From positions 1 through 6,061 of the forward strand of contig JBLHGN010000226.1 of NCBI GenBank assembly GCA_047616325.1: 6,061 bases of DNA. Reading direction: 5' to 3'. The stretch is from JBLHGN01 sp047616325 (GTDB lineage Bacteria > Pseudomonadota > Gammaproteobacteria > Pseudomonadales > Cellvibrionaceae). Of the stretch, positions 1 through 5,794 are shown piece after piece (the stretch's first letter is position 1; each line of letters begins with the position of its first letter). The position numbers were made by a program, and so were the translations under genes. The notes beneath the pieces are model-generated. The model had not been told where the DNA came from. It made no database searches and saw nothing but the letters and a program-made list of their open reading frames with translations.

Positions 1-472
1 GGGAAATGGATCTTATTATTGGTAACCCAGGCGGGTCAGTATTGATGACGGCTGTTGAAAGAAAAACGCGATTCACTTTAATTGCCTTAGCTCCCAACAA
101 AACAGCGGAGGCCGTTAAGAACGCAATGCTGGAAACCCTTTCTCCCTTAGCTCCTGATGTAACAACACTAACTGTGATAATGGTAAGGAGTTCGCGCTAC
201 ATGAAGTGATTTCACAAGCGCTCAATGCACAGGGGTATTTTGCTCATCCCTACCACTCATGGGAGCGTGGTCTTAATGAGAATACCAATGGCTTGATTCG
301 CCAGTACGCAGCCAAAGGATTAAGCTTCGACAACATGACGCGCGAAGATGTTGAAACAATCATGACCAAATCAAATAACCGCCCAAGAAAATGTTTAGGT
401 TTTTGCACTCCAAATCAGTTATGGTTTGGGATCAATCCACCGATTGCACTAGCGAGTTTAATCCAGGGCTGA
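1..472 (+). pseudogene. IS30-family transposase, C-terminal catalytic part, frameshifted and cut by window edge
   Basis: DDE transposase that would have moved its own IS30-type element. The visible part begins just before E-M-D-L-I-I-G, where the Asp (codon 9-11) matches the first catalytic Asp of the family. It continues through V-E-R-K-T-R-F-T-L-I-A and then changes frame. From codon 176 the second frame reads D-N-G-K-E-F-A, A-H-P-Y-H-S-W-E-R-G-L-N-E-N-T-N-G-L-I-R-Q-Y and N-N-R-P-R-K-C-L-G-F, all IS30 signatures. The second Asp (176-178) and the Glu of N-E-N (278-280) are 33 residues apart internally, the usual IS30 spacing. The break is one missing base near 174-176: ACT-GTG-ATA replaces an expected ACT-xxx-GAT. 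The stop is TGA 470-472. The helix-turn-helix N-terminus lies left of the window. Other residues look well preserved, so inactivation seems recent. A sequencing error is the main alternative. Confidence 0.9.
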
Positions 473-970
473 ATATAAAGCGTTTTCCTCATTTTTGAAA
501 CTCACCCATAGGCTGACGATGTGATCGCCTCAAAAAGAAAAATTCGCTCTTTTTAAATTTTTACAGATGCCTCATAACAAATGTATATTCTCGGACTACC
601 AGTCTTCGGGTGATCTTGTGCGTAGCTACGGCATACTTATACAAAACAACCGCTACATTTCAGCCACAAATACAGGCGTTAATGTCTGCTTTGGAAAGGG
701 TCTACCGACAACATTTAAGCGGTGCCAATGTTGGTTTTTGACCTAGGCGGTGAGAAAAGTCATTTCTTCCAATTTGCGACGCGACCTTACGTGGATAAAA
801 TATAATTGATGGATGTATCTTACGGTTACAATAAAACTCACGGCTGTTTTCTGGTTCGATTTCATTATTAAATCACGCTATCTCGACTTTTTATTATTTT
901 CAAGGCGGTCTGCCTTGTCGGGTCATCTAACATATTATTATTACCGCTCAGCTTACCCTTTGAACTATTC
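473..970. other. Gene-poor stretch between IS30 remnant and tRNA promoter
   Basis: I see no supportable gene here. The first 30-40 bases probably include the right end of the IS30 element; GTTTTCCTCATTTTTGAAAC (483-502) is a candidate terminal repeat, but the left end is not visible for comparison. A 59-codon frame, ATG 567 to TAG 744-746, has no ribosome binding site and matches no family I know. A longer frame at 813-998 runs straight into the tRNA promoter and looks like chance. Small structures are a 10-bp palindrome CGTAGCTACG (621-630) and a hairpin CAAGGC-ggtct-GCCTTG (901-917) with no T-run, so not a terminator. Confidence 0.6.
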
Positions 971-999
971 TTGGCAGCACCACAATACTTCGCTATGAT
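971..999 (+). promoter_or_regulatory. Sigma70 promoter of the tRNA-Pro gene
   Basis: TTGGCA (971-976) and TATGAT (994-999) are separated by exactly 17 bp, each one base from the consensus hexamers. Transcription would begin around 1006, only about two bases before the first base of the tRNA, so the precursor would have almost no 5' leader. A strong promoter hard against a tRNA start is the expected arrangement and supports the tRNA being expressed. Confidence 0.8.
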
Positions 1000-1007
1000 C
1001 TAGTCCT

Positions 1008-1082
1008 CGGTGTGTGGCGCAGTCTGGTAGCGTACTTCCTTCGGGAGGAAGGGGGCCGGAGGTTCAATTCTTCTCACACCGA
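1008..1082 (+). tRNA. proK: tRNA-Pro (anticodon CGG)
   Basis: Decodes CCG proline codons. The cloverleaf folds fully: acceptor CGGTGTG/CACACCG (1008-1014/1075-1081) with seven perfect pairs; D arm GCGC/GCGT with loop AGTCTGGTA; anticodon stem CTTCC/GGAAG with loop TTCGGGA, anticodon CGG at 1042-1044; T arm GGAGG/CTTCT with loop TTCAATT. C1:G72 and discriminator A73 (1082) are the bacterial proline identity elements. Three features are odd. The variable region is six bases (GGGGCC, 1052-1057), one more than the five I recall for the E. coli counterpart. The T stem carries two G-U pairs. The 3' end reads A-CAAAA, so no CCA is encoded, although gammaproteobacterial tRNA genes normally include it. 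It may be functional with CCA added enzymatically, or a decaying or horizontally acquired copy. The gene symbol is by analogy with E. coli proK. Confidence 0.88.
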
Positions 1083-1386
1083 CAAAAATCTCCCGTTATT
1101 GTCCTTTTCTTGCAATTAAATTTGCATATCAAAACGAAAATCTGTCTTTGTCTATGCTAAAGAAGGCAGTTTAAGCGCCAAAACACATCTCCATTTTGAT
1201 TTTCGCGCCACTCTGGCGTCCTGAATCACCTTCCGTTCTAGCTTCGTGATTTTATATAGATAATCATTCCTGTCCTTCTATAATCTTTAAATCTATAATT
1301 AATGTGTTTTAATAGCTTTAAGTTCAGTTTGCTTTTTGTTGGAATTCTTATTTTTAATGCAGCAGGGACGTAGCGAGGGCAGCATC
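1083..1386. other. Intergenic leader between tRNA-Pro and the cNMP/rhodanese gene
   Basis: No gene is supported here. There is no clear terminator behind the tRNA: TGCAA-ttaaat-TTGCA (1111-1126) is a weak five-pair hairpin without a T-run. A short inverted repeat CGCCA-ctc-TGGCG lies at 1206-1218. The second half becomes very AT-rich and contains candidate promoter elements, listed separately. Confidence 0.5.
1279..1299 (+). promoter_or_regulatory. Candidate -10 elements for the cNMP/rhodanese gene
   Basis: Two exact TATAAT hexamers stand at 1279-1284 and 1294-1299 in an AT-rich stretch. Neither has a good -35 box at 16-18 bp, so this would be a weak or activator-dependent promoter. Either would leave a leader of roughly 80-100 bases before the chosen start codon. 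The AT-richness raises the odds of chance matches. Confidence 0.35.
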
Positions 1387-2451
1387 ATGACTTCGGTACC
1401 CAGGCCAGAAATTGAAGACTTTAAAAAATTTCATCTTCTGGATTTAATTTCTTCCCGGCACTTAAATTATTTGCGGGACAAGTCGCTTGTTGTTACTTAC
1501 AGCGAGGGCTCATATCTATTTAAAGGTGCACGCTCGGCTTCGATGAATTATTATTTACTCGAAGGATGCGTGCGTTTGGAATGCGTAAATCAGGTACATA
1601 AAGACATTCACGCGGACAGCGGTGCAAGTTATTGTTCGCTGGAAGATAAGCTACCAACGAATGCCAGCGCGTTCGCAAAAACGCAATGTGAGGTATTGCA
1701 ACTGAGCAGAATTCTGGTGGAGCAGTATTTTTCTTGGAATACTACAGGCGAATATAACGTTGTTGACATAAGTAGGTTGGAAAATGCTGAGCTGCAATAT
1801 AAAACTCGGTGGATGTCGTTATTTTTGGAATCCATCTTGGCCAAGAATTTATCGGAGCGTGAGGCGCAGTATCTGTTTGCTCAATTTTCCGAATCGCGGG
1901 TGAGAGAGGCTCAAGTCGTTGTTCATTTTGGCGAAGTACTGCAGAATTTCTATATAGTTAAAAGTGGGACGGCGACCTTAACTGAATATCAGGGCGATAC
2001 CCGCACAATCGGTATGGGCGATTTCTTTGGCGATGAGTCTTTGGTGCCCAATGCGGCCAGTTCAATTCAGGTGACCATGAACACCTCTGGAGTTCTGGGT
2101 GTGCTCGCCAAGGAGGATTTTGACAAAATACTGAAACGCACATTTATAAAACATATTGACCCCAAACACGTTCGCATTATGGATACTAAAAGTTATCAAA
2201 TTGTCGATGTGCGTTTAGCTGCAGAATATAAAAGTGTCCATGTAAAGGGCAGCATTAATATTCCCATTAACGCCCTGAAAAGGCGTTTGCACGAGCTGGA
2301 TAAACGTCTTATGGTATTCGTTTCTAACGAGAGTGGTGCTCGCGGCGAGCAAGCCATCTACGTGTTACAACGGGCGGGTTACCGTGCGTATTTGATTGGT
2401 GGCAGGCGTGAAAGCGTATTAAAAAGACTAATCGGTTTTGGACGCGAGTGA
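1387..2451 (+). CDS. Protein with two cyclic-nucleotide-binding domains and a degenerate C-terminal rhodanese domain
   Basis: Predicted soluble 354-residue cytoplasmic protein with no signal peptide or membrane segment. Domains in order: a first cNMP-type beta-roll at about 15-115 (Y-Y-L-L-E-G-C-V-R-L-E), a second at about 148-255 (F-Y-I-V-K-S-G-T-A-T-L then F-G-D-E-S-L-V), and a rhodanese-like fold at about 257-345 (I-V-D-V-R-L-A-A-E-Y, V-K-G-S-I-N-I-P-I, Y-L-I-G-G). This architecture is known in gammaproteobacteria as a sensor-like protein of undefined role. The phosphate-binding cassette Arg is Ser225 or its neighbour, and the rhodanese Cys position is Asn314 in S-N-E-S-G-A-R, so neither cAMP binding nor sulfur transfer is expected. 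ATG 1387 is chosen because GAGG (1375-1378) precedes it by eight bases; TTG 1336 and ATG 1357 lack a well-placed site. There is no DNA-binding domain. It converges on the minus-strand gene behind it, with coding ends overlapping by 24 bp. Confidence 0.88.
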   Translation: MTSVPRPEIEDFKKFHLLDLISSRHLNYLRDKSLVVTYSEGSYLFKGARSASMNYYLLEGCVRLECVNQVHKDIHADSGASYCSLEDKLPTNASAFAKTQCEVLQLSRILVEQYFSWNTTGEYNVVDISRLENAELQYKTRWMSLFLESILAKNLSEREAQYLFAQFSESRVREAQVVVHFGEVLQNFYIVKSGTATLTEYQGDTRTIGMGDFFGDESLVPNAASSIQVTMNTSGVLGVLAKEDFDKILKRTFIKHIDPKHVRIMDTKSYQIVDVRLAAEYKSVHVKGSINIPINALKRRLHELDKRLMVFVSNESGARGEQAIYVLQRAGYRAYLIGGRRESVLKRLIGFGRE

Positions 2452-3999
2452 GGTTTTCCGTTCAACGAAGAAAATGCACGTTTGTGCATTTTCTTTTTTA
2501 ATGTGCGGAAAGTTGAGCTGGTGATTGATATAAAAAAATGCGGAAAACTTGCGTTTAATGTTTACTAATCCGCACGTCATCATCAGTGCCAGCACATAGA
2601 AATCTAAGCTGCCAACGCCGCCGTCTGAATCCGTTTGCATCGCTTGGTTTTCGGGGTCATCGCTGGCTGTTGATTCTAGTTCGCCAATTACTACAGCGTT
2701 AGCCCCACTATTGCCTTCAATGGTGCCAATATTGACAGTACCAAAATCAACAGTGCCGGCATAAATAGTACCCGCCTGTAGGGTGCCAACTACAATGGGG
2801 CTACTATCAAGGTTAAACTCGACGCTATCCTGAACACTGATTTCGGAGGGGTTTAAAGTGGCGATGCCAGGCCCAAGCGATATTCCGCCATCAATAGTGC
2901 GCGTGCAGCCTATTGGCGTTAGAGAAATGTCGCTAGTGGAAACCGTGCTGTTGGCTCTTTCTTCTAAGGGCTGCCCGCAAGTGTCGGAATTAAGGCTCCA
3001 GGCGTTTTGTTCGTAAGCACCTATTAGGGTGTCGTTGCCTTGCCCAGTGTTTATGGAGATGATGTCGGATTGAACTGCACTGGTGATTTCGAAAATATCT
3101 GCTTGGGGGCCACCCACAAGACTTTCAACGCCCGCTAAGAAAAGATAAATGTTGTGGTTGTTTCTTATTGACACGTTCGTTCCAGGTACTCCGCCTATAT
3201 CCCAAACCGTACCAGATTCAAGAGTTGGGCCTATCAGGGTATCGATTCCTTCCATACCATTCACGCTAAGGGCCATACCTGGGTATGACGTGGTAGAAGA
3301 AAAATCAAAGATGTCGTTTGATGCTGTACCGCTCACTTGTGTAACGCCATCGACCCTTATTCCTTCGTTGCGCAAAGTAAGTGACTGGCCGTTAAAGTCA
3401 TAGACGCGTTGTTCGCCGAGAAAGGGAAGGTCGATAGCAGAGGCGGGGTAGTATATCTCTGCATTAAGGCCATCGATAACTATTTCCCCGTCAAAGTCAG
3501 TAAACGCCCACTCTCCTGCAATTCCCTGCAATATAAGGGCTACGCCCTGTGCCGATGTACTTAGTTCGGTGCCATCGTCAAATACGGTGGTGGTTGTTTC
3601 CAATGTGGGATTCAGCGCAATGTAAAGTTGTACTGTTTCGTCGGAGTTTATCTTGGCGGCGAAATAGGTGTTGACGTCGCTCTCTGACGGGGAAGCCAGC
3701 TCAACGCTTACTGGGTCACTGCCAAATACCTGTTCTGCAAGTTCGCCATATTCGCCTAACGAAAGTGCTTCGTTTGTCCCTTTAATACTGCGCAGCTCGT
3801 GTAGAGCGCTAAGTAGCGAAAAGGGACTGGGTGCAGAAACTGGTACTTCAGGCTCGATGTCTTGAGCGTTTACAAGAGCTGTGGCCAATAGGGCTGTGAA
3901 CGTTGTTAGTGTGACAAGTACGCCACGGATTAGTTGTGTTGGCTTAAACGTAAGTGATCTTTCCAGAATCCCTTGTGTTTCCTTAGTCGTTCTTGGCAC
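2428..3999 (-). CDS. Exported protein with RTX-like repeats, five-residue GT repeats and a GlyGly-CTERM-like sorting tail
   Basis: Predicted 523-residue envelope or surface protein of unknown function. It starts at GTG 3999-3997, preceded on its strand by AAGGAAG six bases upstream. Residues about 24-45 form a signal peptide with a long charged n-region and likely cleavage after V-N-A45. The body is acidic and beta-rich. Two segments resemble RTX-type calcium repeats: N-D-I-F-D-F then G-I-D-T-L-I-G (228-257), and A-D-I-F-E-I then G-Q-G-N-D-T-L-I-G (300-327). The only cysteines in the predicted mature body are Cys341 and Cys365. Residues 404-427 carry Gly-Thr every five residues. Residues 458-484 (D-S-D-G-G-V-G-S-L, a hydrophobic stretch, then K-R-K) match the layout of GlyGly-CTERM sorting signals, which rhombosortase processes. 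The frame then runs 39 residues further through a terminator hairpin, which is not expected after such a signal. I cannot assign a substrate or activity; adhesin or matrix protein is one guess. Confidence 0.8.
   Translation of the reverse strand: MPRTTKETQGILERSLTFKPTQLIRGVLVTLTTFTALLATALVNAQDIEPEVPVSAPSPFSLLSALHELRSIKGTNEALSLGEYGELAEQVFGSDPVSVELASPSESDVNTYFAAKINSDETVQLYIALNPTLETTTTVFDDGTELSTSAQGVALILQGIAGEWAFTDFDGEIVIDGLNAEIYYPASAIDLPFLGEQRVYDFNGQSLTLRNEGIRVDGVTQVSGTASNDIFDFSSTTSYPGMALSVNGMEGIDTLIGPTLESGTVWDIGGVPGTNVSIRNNHNIYLFLAGVESLVGGPQADIFEITSAVQSDIISINTGQGNDTLIGAYEQNAWSLNSDTCGQPLEERANSTVSTSDISLTPIGCTRTIDGGISLGPGIATLNPSEISVQDSVEFNLDSSPIVVGTLQAGTIYAGTVDFGTVNIGTIEGNSGANAVVIGELESTASDDPENQAMQTDSDGGVGSLDFYVLALMMTCGLVNIKRKFSAFFYINHQLNFPHIKKENAQTCIFFVERKTSLASKTD
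2467..2499 (+). terminator. Rho-independent terminator after the cNMP/rhodanese gene
   Basis: AGAAAATGCAC (2469-2479), loop GTTT, then GTGCATTTTCT (2484-2494) form an 11-bp perfect stem, extendable by one A-T and one G-U pair, followed by a T-run to 2499. It begins 16 bases after the plus-strand stop codon. It can also serve the convergent minus-strand gene, although the T-run on that side is poor. Unusually, the hairpin lies inside the open frame of the minus-strand gene. Confidence 0.85.
2713..2790 (-). repeat. Tandem 15-bp coding repeat giving G-T-[LIV]-x-x
   Basis: Five consecutive units encode Gly-Thr-hydrophobic-x-x, with Gly at residues 405, 410, 415, 420 and 425 of the minus-strand exported protein. 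On the plus strand the units appear as GGTGCC or AGTACC-like blocks every 15 bases. Base-level divergence with conserved residues suggests selection on the protein rather than recent slippage. Such short periods suit a beta-strand stack or solenoid edge, but that is inference. Confidence 0.75.
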
Positions 4000-4042
4000 T
4001 GTTATCTTCCTTTTAGCCTAAAAAACCTTTATTGCTGACGCT

Positions 4043-4089
4043 TGTCAATAGAAATGCGGATGCCTTTTGACGCTGTCTAATGCGGAGCG
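4043..4089. repeat. Probable left terminus of the second insertion sequence, with repeated AATGCGGA boxes
   Basis: AATGCGGA occurs at 4053-4060 and 4079-4086, each preceded by TGTC (4043-4046 and 4074-4077). Paired short boxes at an element end are typical transposase binding sites, and the transposase remnant begins 140 bases downstream. On the minus strand the outermost bases read TTGACA (4048-4043), a perfect -35 box facing out of the element towards the exported-protein gene. An eroded counterpart of the right end might be CCGCATT...AAATTGAGA (5287-5307), which matches only partly. The exact boundary is not proven. Confidence 0.45.
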
Positions 4090-4132
4090 AAAGTGTGCCA
4101 CAGGACAGGGCGAAAGTAAAATACCAGTCTTG

Positions 4133-4195
4133 TCCAATATGAAATGAGCCTGAACGCGCAACCCGTTTCCATAATGAAATGAGTCTGAAGCGGCA
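4133..4195 (+). repeat. Pair of 28-bp imperfect direct repeats in the transposase leader
   Basis: Positions 4133-4160 and 4168-4195 agree at 22 of 28 positions with a 35-bp period. The shared core is ATGAAATGAG-C/T-CTGAA. A shorter third copy of the core, AAATGAG, lies at 4217-4223, just before the transposase start. The location between the element end and the transposase suggests binding sites for the transposase or a leader control region. The function is inferred. Confidence 0.6.
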
Positions 4196-4231
4196 GGAAT
4201 CGCTACCATGACGGCTAAATGAGAGCTATCG

Positions 4232-5205
4232 ATGACCATCGACACCTTCACAGCAATTGATCAACTTGAACAGTTTTTAACTGGCGCAGAGATCTACCAC
4301 TACCAGCCACTGGATAGCAAAGATGATCGCTATACATGGCTACAAAAGACCCTTATCCAATTCCGATACACAACCCTTGGTAAGCGCGAAAAAGGGATTG
4401 TTATTCGCTACTTGATTAAAATCAGCGGGTACTCCCGGCAACAGATGACGCGACTTATTCGTCATTATATTAAGACCGAAAAATGCGTGCAACGCCAGCG
4501 CTCACCGAAGGGATTTGCGCGACGCTTTTGGGAGGATGATATTCGTCTGCTCGCTGAGCTGGATGCCATTCATGAGAGACCCTGTGGCGCCGTGATTAAG
4601 CAACTGTGTGAACGCCTACAGCAGACGAACGATCCACGGCACGAACGCTTGGTATGGATTTCGATGAGCCATATTTACAATTTACGTCGCTCCTACACCT
4701 ATCAAAGAACCCGTCGCCAATTCACAAAAACGAAATCGAAGGCGAAAAAGTCGACCATCGGTGAGCTTCGCAAATCCTTTCCCCAAGATCAACCGGGCTA
4801 CCTTCGCGTGGACACCGTACACCAAGGCGATCAAGATAAACGAAAGGGGTGTATCACATTAATCTGACGGTCGAAAAGATCATCTAGTTTTTTTACTTCC
4901 CGCGCTGGAAGGTGCGATGGCGAGATTACCCTTTAAAAATAAAGGGATTTCACTCCGATAACGGTTCCAAATTCATCAGTAAGGACGTCGCGAAATTGTT
5001 GGAAAAACTTGGCGCTGAATTTACCAAACATCGCTTCAGACAGTGCAATGACAACGCTTTGGCGGAGAGTAAAAGTTGCTCGGTCATTCGCGAACATTTT
5101 GGCTGCAGTCACATCCGACAAGATTGGGCCGCCGAGATCAATCTATTTTCATGCTGTCAGCTTATTACTTACGACATCTACCTTGCCTTGAGTAAGTCCT
5201 GTTAT
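4232..5205 (+). pseudogene. Broken DD(35)E integrase-type transposase of a second insertion sequence
   Basis: Remnant of a transposase with an integrase catalytic core. ATG 4232 follows GAGAG (4221-4225) by six bases. The first frame (to TGA 4865-4867) carries a helix-rich N-terminal half with a helix-turn-helix-like stretch S-G-Y-S-R-Q-Q-M-T-R-L-I and reaches the first catalytic Asp in L-R-V-D-T-V-H-Q-G-D (codon 4811-4813). One base is missing in the G-run 4846-4849, after which the expected V-Y-H-I-N reads in the next frame up to TAG 4885-4887. L-L-P-A-L-E-G-A-M-A-R-L-P-F (4893-4934) is in a third frame. After the A-run 4935-4939 the frame returns to G-F-H-S-D-N-G (Asp 4957-4959) and A-L-A-E-S-K (Glu 5065-5067), with 35 residues between them. 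The D-D spacing is short, implying an internal deletion. Family-like residues fade after about 5150, so the right limit is approximate. Clearly inactive. Confidence 0.85.
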
Positions 5206-5371
5206 AGTCGGCGTAAACTTTTATTGTTTATTAACCTTTTTCGAAAAAATACATTGCAAATGTTGGTGACCTCTGAAAGGGAGTCGCCGCATTGCCAGAA
5301 ATTGAGATTAATTCATTCGAGCAACTTAGGCGGAAATGCAAATACTCAACTAAATTGGAGTTACCGCTATA

Positions 5372-5794
5372 ATGCTTAATGTCGATAGCCTAATGATGAT
5401 TAAGGGCGACGTGTCTTCCGCAAATCTACAAGTGCCAATGCATGGCAATATTTCAATAGCTTTCATTTCAGTGATGGGCGACCAGCGAACAAAATATAAT
5501 GACGAGGACGTTGCTGGCGGTTCGAAAAATCCAGTAGAAATCTTTAAGGCGGCGATCGATGACCCCGATAGTGACTTAAATGAAATAGTTGATGCCGGTT
5601 GGGACGTCCGCATGTATGAATTTGAGAGAGAGGATTATTTCTTATTGACCTTTAGCGATCAAAAAGCTTTAGATGGTGATGTTTCATGGGGTGAATTATA
5701 TAATGGAAGTAGTCGTTCTCAGGAACTTCAAGGTGTGCTCAATAATTTAGGGCTCAAGGTTGACGGTGGAAATGTCGTTTCGCCTGATAGGTAG
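5372..5794 (+). CDS. Unrecognised acidic protein, 140 residues
   Basis: I do not recognise this protein. It is predicted soluble, with no signal peptide or membrane segment, no cysteine and many Asp/Glu residues. Visible stretches are a beta-like start (I-S-I-A-F-I-S-V-M), an acidic helix around D-D-P-D-S-D-L-N-E-I-V (residues 63-73), and an aromatic acidic strand M-Y-E-F-E-R-E-D-Y-F-L-L-T-F (81-94). ATG 5372 follows GGAG (5357-5360) by 11 bases, a slightly long spacing; ATG 5393 is an alternative but has no ribosome site. It begins shortly after the decayed transposase and overlaps the next small frame by 23 bases, so the two may be translated together. An opposite-strand frame at 5350-5613 is judged a shadow. 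It could be an IS passenger, an immunity-type protein or a host gene truncated by the insertion; nothing in the sequence decides. Confidence 0.6.
   Translation: MLNVDSLMMIKGDVSSANLQVPMHGNISIAFISVMGDQRTKYNDEDVAGGSKNPVEIFKAAIDDPDSDLNEIVDAGWDVRMYEFEREDYFLLTFSDQKALDGDVSWGELYNGSSRSQELQGVLNNLGLKVDGGNVVSPDR

Noticed and set aside
573..684. Integron attC-like site (CATAAC at 573-578 and GGCGTTAATG at 675-684)
   Set aside because: The outer boxes do not pair cleanly (GTTAATG is not GTTRRRY), and the interior lacks the symmetrical L boxes; no integrase or gene cassette is nearby.
567..746. 59-codon plus-strand open frame starting ATG
   Set aside because: No ribosome binding site and no recognisable family; of a length expected by chance.
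901..917. Hairpin CAAGGC-ggtct-GCCTTG as a terminator
   Set aside because: No T-run follows it on either strand and no gene ends beside it.
813..998. 61-codon plus-strand open frame
   Set aside because: It covers the tRNA promoter, has no ribosome binding site, and its translation is a low-complexity mix rich in Tyr, Ser and Leu without family features.
1336..1386. Upstream TTG start for the cNMP/rhodanese protein
   Set aside because: The extra 17 residues lack domain similarity and there is no well-placed ribosome site, whereas ATG 1387 has GAGG eight bases upstream.
1629..2143. Minus-strand open frames inside the cNMP/rhodanese gene
   Set aside because: They are antisense to a gene with clear domains, and their translations look random.
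2504..2546. TGCGGAAA twice (2504-2511, 2539-2546), resembling the AATGCGGA boxes of the insertion sequence
   Set aside because: Only eight bases long, inside or beside coding sequence, and with different flanks; most likely coincidence.
3149..3865. Plus-strand open frames inside the exported-protein gene
   Set aside because: They are antisense to a gene with a signal peptide, repeats and sorting tail.
5368..5373. TATAAT overlapping the start codon of the acidic protein as its promoter
   Set aside because: There is no -35 box at a workable distance, and it would start transcription inside the gene.
5350..5613. 87-codon minus-strand open frame opposite the acidic protein
   Set aside because: Its Ser/Thr/Ile-rich translation looks like an antisense shadow; the plus-strand frame is longer and has a ribosome-site candidate.
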